A stretch of DNA of 15,640 nucleotides. It comes from Verrucomicrobiota bacterium (GTDB lineage Bacteria > Verrucomicrobiota > Verrucomicrobiia > Opitutales > Opitutaceae). The stretch lies in the NCBI GenBank assembly GCA_023443985.1, contig JAEZSJ010000122.1:1-15640 (forward strand). The letters are read 5' to 3'. Below, piece by piece: positions 11,915 through 15,640 of the stretch (positions are counted from its first letter, which is position 1; every line of letters begins with the position of its first letter). The position numbers and the translations under genes were made by a program. Below the pieces are notes generated by a model that was not told the origin of the DNA, did no database searches, and saw only the letters and a program-made list of their open reading frames with translations.

Positions 11915-14638
11915 TTACCAAGTCGCAACGAGCACGCCTTGGTCCGACGTGAGCAAGGGAAGACCGGCGCTGCGGGACAAGCGGAGTGAGGTGGCGGACT
12001 TGTTGAGATACACGGTTGTGTCTCTGGGGAGTCCGACGGCGATGAGGCGGCCGATCGGTGGCGCGCCCTGCAGGTCCAGTGTGATGTCGGTCACTGCGCT
12101 GCCGTGGCGAAAGAGCAAGCAGGTGCCGGGTGTCGTGGCGCTGGCTCCGGGGGACCGCACGATCACGGCATCGGCATCGGCGGTCGAGGGCAGGCGGGTG
12201 GCGACGGCGGCGCCGGGGGCGGCCGACTCGGCGACGGTGAGAACGTGGAGGAAGGAATCGGCCTCGCGGGAAGCCCCAGGCTTCACCTCGACGCGCCAGT
12301 TGCCGGCTTCGCGCAGGGCCTCGTCGTCGTCGCCGGCGCTCTTGTTGTCGTCGTAGTTGTAGCCCGTGACTGTGCTGGCCCCGTCGGCGGCGACCCAGAA
12401 CTCGTGCCCGGAGCCGCCTACGGTGGTGATCGTTGCATCGATGGGCAGGACGGTCTCCTGAATCAGGCCGGCCGGCAGTTTGTCTCCGGTACCCTCGTCG
12501 ATGGAGATGTCGACGCGCCGGGTCTGGGCAGTGTGCTGCGGCTCATTGATGGAGTGGAGCAGGTAGGTCTTCGTGAACTTGGGGTCGGTGCTGACGACGC
12601 GGTCGTGGACGACAATAACCGGGTGCGTGCCGGCGAAGTTGCGCAGGTAGACAATGGAGCGGCGGAAGTCGGAGAGCTTTTCCGGGGAGTAGGCCTTGGT
12701 GGCGTCGCCGAGGGCGTAGGCGAAGTCGGGGTGGTTTTCGAAGGCGCGGATGCCATCGAGCGCGTTGGCGCCGCCGGGCTGCATCTGCGCCAACGTCGGA
12801 TACTCGCTCATCGAGCCCGTGGCGAACTTCTGGCCACCGTCGTTGCCGTACTCTTTGCCGTCGCAAACAAAGGCTTCGTCCTCGTCGTAGACGAGGATGG
12901 TGTTATGGGCGAGGCTTCGGCGGTAGTAGTTGACCTCGTGGGGCGAGCCGTAGCGGCCGAAGATCTGGTAGGCGCCCGAATCGATGGCCAAGGGACCGCG
13001 GAAAAAGATCGTGAAGGCGTTCTGGTCGCGGTGATGGTGGTTGCCGTGATAGTAGCTGGAGCTCTTGAACTCGAGCAGGGTGTTCTTGGTCAGGTCCCAG
13101 TTGTCGCGCATGAGCACGTAGCCGGCGACGCCGAAGGTGCGGGCGAGCGGCAGGTCCAGATCCGCGGGAGAAACGGGCCTGGCGGACGGATCGTAGTAGA
13201 GCAGATGGGGCCAGTAGTTGTACCGGTACTTCGAGGCGAGTTGCTCGTAGAGCCAGAGGCCCGCGGGTGAGTCGCCGAGGAGCAGGTGCGCGCCGTGGTT
13301 GGGGATGAAGAACGCCGTGCTGAAGGCGTCGCCCGAGTAGGGGAAGGTGCCGTACGCCTGATTGTTGCGCACGGTCTCATCGTTGGCTTTGTTGCGCGCT
13401 CCATAGACTTGGAACAGCGCGCGTTGGCGCAGCCAGTCGCCGGTCCAGCGTTCCTCCCCGGTCGCGTTGTCCCACATCACGGCGGGCTCGATCGTGGTGT
13501 ACTCCGGGCCGTAGGCCCAGCCCATCCCGTGGCCGGAGTCGCCGGACATCCACGCCTGGGTGGGGTTGAAGCGCTCGCGCCAGTTGCGCACGATCGTGCC
13601 GAGCCATTTGAAATAGGAATCGCGGAGATCCTGCCGCGTCTCGGCGGTGATGCCGTGATGGATGGCGAGCAGCGCGGCCAGGGCGCACTCGTTGGCGTAT
13701 CGTTCGTGCCCGCCGGAGTCATACGGCTGCGAGAAGTAGCCCCAGGCCTTGTCGATCGCGCCGATCAGGTTGAGGGTCTGTTCGTGGACCGTGGCGCCGA
13801 GTGTCGTGGAGGAGTCCAGTCGCAGCCAGTCGTAGAGCACGCCCATGGCGTAGAGTTTCTCGCGCGGACCGAGGTCGTCGGCGCCGGGCAGGCAAGGGAG
13901 TTGGCGGGCGCAAAGGGCCTTGAGAAAGCTTTCGGCGTAGGCGCGGTAGGCGGGGGCGTTGGCGTCGGCGGTGTCCTGCGAGAGGAAGGCACACAAGCCG
14001 TAATCCATGGCAGGGCGGAAGAAGCTGCCGTTGCTGATGTTCGCGACCATCGCTCGCATCTCGGCGTCGATCGCGGCCACGTCGAGCGCCGCGGGCGTCG
14101 CGGGGAGGTGGTGCATCTTCTTGTGCACGTTGCCGAAGAAATCGTCGAAGTCGGCGGTCTTGTCGGCGTGGTACACGTTGGCGGCGATCCGGGTGCTCCA
14201 GAACAGCCGCGGCTGCTGGGTGCGGATGTCGATTGTCTCGGGGCTTTGGTGTGAGATGCGGAGGCGGTAGAACCGGCTTGCGCCCTCTGCGGCCGCGTCG
14301 ACGCAGGTCCAGTTGCTCCCATTGGCGGTGACGGTGTCTGCCTTCAAGGCGGACCACGTTCCGGCGGCCAAGTTCGGGGAGGACTCGACGGTGTAACGGA
14401 GACCCGGAGCTGCCGGAGTGAACTCCAGCAGGGCGGCGGCGGGATTGGTCTCGACCTGAACCACCCGCAGCGGAGTGCCGCTCGCGGCCGAGGCGACGGC
14501 GTCGTCGTCGGCGGCGAGTGTGTCCGGCGCGCCGACGCAGAGCAGCAGTGCGAGCGGAAGTGCACCGGTTGCGCTCGCACGAAGCGAGGCGAGGAGGCGC
14601 GGTGGAGCGGGGCGAGTGGCGTTGGTGATAGGCATCAT
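11915..14638 (-). CDS. Secreted heparinase II/III-family polysaccharide lyase-like protein
   Basis: A 907-residue exported protein that probably cleaves uronic-acid-containing polysaccharide by beta-elimination. It starts with a signal peptide (basic stretch, then GALPLALLLCVG, cut near residue 42). Residues about 58-128 form a short module with RYTVESSPNLAAGTWSAL and SRFYRLRI, a pattern frequent in secreted Verrucomicrobial proteins. Residues about 150-480 look like the alpha/alpha toroid of these lyases. The heparinase II/III catalytic and metal region is clear: YYHGNHHHRDQNAFTIFF (529-546), LAIDSGAYQIFG (550-561) and RRSLAHNTILVYD (573-585), with His535 or His536, Asp553 and His578 as likely zinc ligands by analogy with Pedobacter heparinase II. 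The C-terminal part is beta-rich (jelly-roll-like). The substrate is not predictable. Two adjacent ATG codons compete as start; GGGAG lies about 14 bases upstream. No sulfatase or transporter gene lies beside it. Confidence 0.9.
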   Translation of the reverse strand: MMPITNATRPAPPRLLASLRASATGALPLALLLCVGAPDTLAADDDAVASAASGTPLRVVQVETNPAAALLEFTPAAPGLRYTVESSPNLAAGTWSALKADTVTANGSNWTCVDAAAEGASRFYRLRISHQSPETIDIRTQQPRLFWSTRIAANVYHADKTADFDDFFGNVHKKMHHLPATPAALDVAAIDAEMRAMVANISNGSFFRPAMDYGLCAFLSQDTADANAPAYRAYAESFLKALCARQLPCLPGADDLGPREKLYAMGVLYDWLRLDSSTTLGATVHEQTLNLIGAIDKAWGYFSQPYDSGGHERYANECALAALLAIHHGITAETRQDLRDSYFKWLGTIVRNWRERFNPTQAWMSGDSGHGMGWAYGPEYTTIEPAVMWDNATGEERWTGDWLRQRALFQVYGARNKANDETVRNNQAYGTFPYSGDAFSTAFFIPNHGAHLLLGDSPAGLWLYEQLASKYRYNYWPHLLYYDPSARPVSPADLDLPLARTFGVAGYVLMRDNWDLTKNTLLEFKSSSYYHGNHHHRDQNAFTIFFRGPLAIDSGAYQIFGRYGSPHEVNYYRRSLAHNTILVYDEDEAFVCDGKEYGNDGGQKFATGSMSEYPTLAQMQPGGANALDGIRAFENHPDFAYALGDATKAYSPEKLSDFRRSIVYLRNFAGTHPVIVVHDRVVSTDPKFTKTYLLHSINEPQHTAQTRRVDISIDEGTGDKLPAGLIQETVLPIDATITTVGGSGHEFWVAADGASTVTGYNYDDNKSAGDDDEALREAGNWRVEVKPGASREADSFLHVLTVAESAAPGAAVATRLPSTADADAVIVRSPGASATTPGTCLLFRHGSAVTDITLDLQGAPPIGRLIAVGLPRDTTVYLNKSATSLRLSRSAGLPLLTSDQGVLVATW

Positions 14639-14737
14639 GTTGTCGCTGCTGCTCCCTGATCCGACGGAGGTGCACCACGTCGCGCCGGTCCCGATTCATC
14701 CGCGGTTGTGTGCGGGTGCGGAGGGCGGCGTTTCGCG

Positions 14738-14804
14738 AACGGCCACGCGGCCGTTGGGGCTTGGGGCGCCAATCCGGGCGGGGCTGGCGGCCCCATCGGG
14801 GCCG
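14738..14804 (-). promoter_or_regulatory. Two hairpins in the presumed leader of the heparinase-like gene
   Basis: AACGGCC (14738-14744) and GGCCGTT (14749-14755) form a perfect 7-bp stem with a 4-base loop. CGGCCCC (14788-14794) and GGGGCCG (14798-14804) form a second perfect 7-bp stem with a 3-base loop. Both lie 100-170 bases upstream of the start codon at 14638. They may be leader RNA structures or protein-binding inverted repeats. They match no riboswitch class I know. Confidence 0.3.
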
Positions 14805-14860
14805 TTGCCCGGCGGAGTCTTCGCCGAGGCGGCAAGCCGTCATGCAAGGAGCGAGCCCGC

Positions 14861-14889
14861 AAGATAGCGCGGCCGTATCCTTCGGTCAG
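14861..14889 (-). promoter_or_regulatory. Possible sigma-70-like promoter of the heparinase-like gene
   Basis: On the minus strand CTGACC (complement of 14884-14889) and TATCTT (complement of 14861-14866) are separated by exactly 17 bases. Each matches its consensus at four of six positions. This would give a leader of about 215 bases containing the two hairpins. The match is weak and the assignment tentative. Confidence 0.25.
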
Positions 14890-14936
14890 TGGCAAAGAAT
14901 TGTGATTCACCGCCACGGCACGGCCGGCGGATCGGG

Positions 14937-14969
14937 CCGCGCCGGTCCAAGACCGGACTCCGGACGCGG
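14937..14969 (-). terminator. Possible terminator structure after the ABC permease gene
   Basis: CCGGTC (14942-14947) and GACCGG (14951-14956) form a perfect 6-bp stem with a 3-base loop. It is enclosed by CCGCG (14937-14941) and CGCGG (14965-14969), with eight unpaired bases on one side. The structure starts directly after the permease stop codon on the minus strand. It lacks a U tract, so it may act as a 3'-end stabiliser or rho-assisted terminator and not as an intrinsic one. Confidence 0.4.
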
Positions 14970-14970
14970 T

Positions 14971-15640
14971 CTACTCGGCGCGGAGCGCGACGAGCGGATC
15001 GGTGCGGGCGGCCCGGCGCGAGGGGATGTAGACCGCGAGGATGACGACGGCGGCGATCACCCCCGCGGTGCCGGCGAGCACGGCGATGTTCATCGGGTCG
15101 ATGCCGAAGAGCAGCGTGCGCATCGCGAGCCCCGCGACCCAGGTGCCGGCGAGGCCGAGCACCAGGCCCGCGACCAGCAGGCCGCCGCCGAGCACGAGGA
15201 AATGGGCGAGGACCTGGCCGGGCTGGGCGCCCAGCGCCATGCGGACGCCGATCTCGCGCTGGCGCTGGCCCACCGAGTAAGCAAGAACGCCATACGTGCC
15301 GAGGGCGGCGAGCAGCAGCGCGACCGCGGAGAACAGGGCGGCCAGCACCGCGGGCGAACGATGGGCGGCGAGGCTGTCGTCGATCAACCCCTGCAGCGGC
15401 CGGAGGTCGTCGATCGGCTGCCCGGGGTCGATCGCGAGGATCGCCTTCCGGACGGACGGCGCGAGCGCCTCGGGAGGAAGGGCGGTGCGGACCAGCACGG
15501 AGAAGAAGTTGCTCCCGTTCTGCGGAAAGTAGACGGCGCCGTGGCCGGCGTTCTCGGTGAGCGAACCCTGTTTCACCTCGCCGACGACCCCCACGATCGT
15601 GACGGCGTTCCCGTCGTTCACCGTGATGTCGGCAGCGATA
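14971..15640 (-). CDS. MacB/FtsX-type ABC transporter permease, C-terminal part (runs off the window)
   Basis: The last 223 residues of an inner-membrane permease of the MacB_PCD/FtsX type. The reading frame is open to the window edge (residues IAADITVNDGN precede the segment described), so the gene begins beyond 15640. The visible part has the end of the periplasmic domain (VTIVGVVGEVKQGSL, VYFPQ, VLVRT, VRKAILAIDPGQPI) and then the FtsX unit. The first membrane helix leads into the signature VGQRQREIGVRMALGA; two more membrane helices and the ending YIPSRRAARTDPLVALRAE follow. Such proteins use mechanotransmission driven by a separate ATPase to act on lipoproteins, peptides or antimicrobials in the periplasm. 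The double-length permeases common in Acidobacteria and Verrucomicrobia share this C-terminus. The exact subgroup and substrate cannot be told from this part. Confidence 0.9.
   Translation of the reverse strand, partial: IAADITVNDGNAVTIVGVVGEVKQGSLTENAGHGAVYFPQNGSNFFSVLVRTALPPEALAPSVRKAILAIDPGQPIDDLRPLQGLIDDSLAAHRSPAVLAALFSAVALLLAALGTYGVLAYSVGQRQREIGVRMALGAQPGQVLAHFLVLGGGLLVAGLVLGLAGTWVAGLAMRTLLFGIDPMNIAVLAGTAGVIAAVVILAVYIPSRRAARTDPLVALRAE

Larger units (their letters stand above)
14639..14970. other. 332-base non-coding gap between heparinase-like and permease genes
   Basis: No plausible gene lies here; short reading frames crossing it are compositional shadows. It holds the upstream region of the heparinase-like gene on the minus strand. 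Two small perfect hairpins lie near the heparinase start, a possible promoter lies further up, a comparatively A/T-rich block (14893-14909) contains the inverted repeat GAAT-TGTG-ATTC (14897-14908), and a double-stem structure follows the permease stop codon. Only the hairpins and repeats are directly visible; any regulatory role is unproven. Confidence 0.6.

Noticed and set aside
10407..12356. 649-residue + strand open frame
   Set aside because: It runs antisense through lgt and trxA into the 3' end of the lyase-like gene, all of which are clearly real. It is a shadow in high-GC sequence.
12104..14254. Two + strand open frames (12104-13270 and 13286-14254), Gly/Val-rich
   Set aside because: Antisense to the heparinase-like gene, whose conserved metal-site motifs fix the coding strand.
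1..15640. CRISPR arrays, insertion sequences, attachment sites, phage or toxin-antitoxin genes
   Set aside because: No regular direct repeats, transposase or integrase motifs, or small paired genes were seen. Composition is uniform across the window.

Overview
The window is high-GC bacterial chromosome with tightly packed housekeeping genes. It shows no mobile element, CRISPR array, tRNA or rRNA. Gene content and style fit Verrucomicrobiota, most likely an Opitutaceae-type organism. The pointers are a LOG-family Rossmann protein with a very long N-terminal extension, a secreted heparinase II/III-like protein with the small 'YTVESSPNL...W' module common in that phylum, DUF418 and MacB-type membrane proteins, and ORF starts that almost all lack a Shine-Dalgarno sequence. 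The taxonomic call is an inference from these features, not from a marker gene.

Layout. (1) Positions 1-1310, + strand: the 3' part of dnaX, the clamp-loader subunit. The zero frame stops at 978 just after a run of ten A, and a -1 shift in that run opens a further coding stretch to 1310. This is the arrangement expected for production of both gamma and tau. (2) 1336-4621, - strand: a DUF418 membrane protein and a 634-residue LOG-like protein whose C-terminal third is the recognisable domain. (3) 4784-5632, + strand: an exported FKBP-type prolyl isomerase, transcribed divergently from the LOG gene and closed by a strong intrinsic terminator at 5648-5685. (4) 5751-8736, + strand: a GT4 glycosyltransferase, shikimate kinase (aroK) and epoxyqueuosine reductase (queG). 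The last two overlap by four bases. (5) 8657-11750, - strand (order of transcription trxA, lgt, GT4, ybgC-like): thioredoxin with its own terminator, prolipoprotein diacylglyceryl transferase, a second GT4 enzyme and a hotdog-fold thioesterase. The thioesterase gene converges on and overlaps the end of queG by 80 bases. (6) 11915-14638, - strand: a large secreted polysaccharide-lyase-like protein, preceded by a 332-base non-coding stretch with small hairpins. (7) 14971-15640, - strand: the C-terminal part of a MacB/FtsX-type ABC permease that runs off the window.

The genes do not form one pathway. They cover replication (dnaX), tRNA modification (queG), aromatic biosynthesis (aroK), envelope building (lgt, two GT4 enzymes, FKBP, permease), redox homeostasis (trxA) and polysaccharide breakdown (heparinase-like). 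The most noteworthy observations are the dnaX slippage site with a short tau-specific tail, and the LOG-like fusion protein with altered active-site motifs and an N-terminal half of unknown function.
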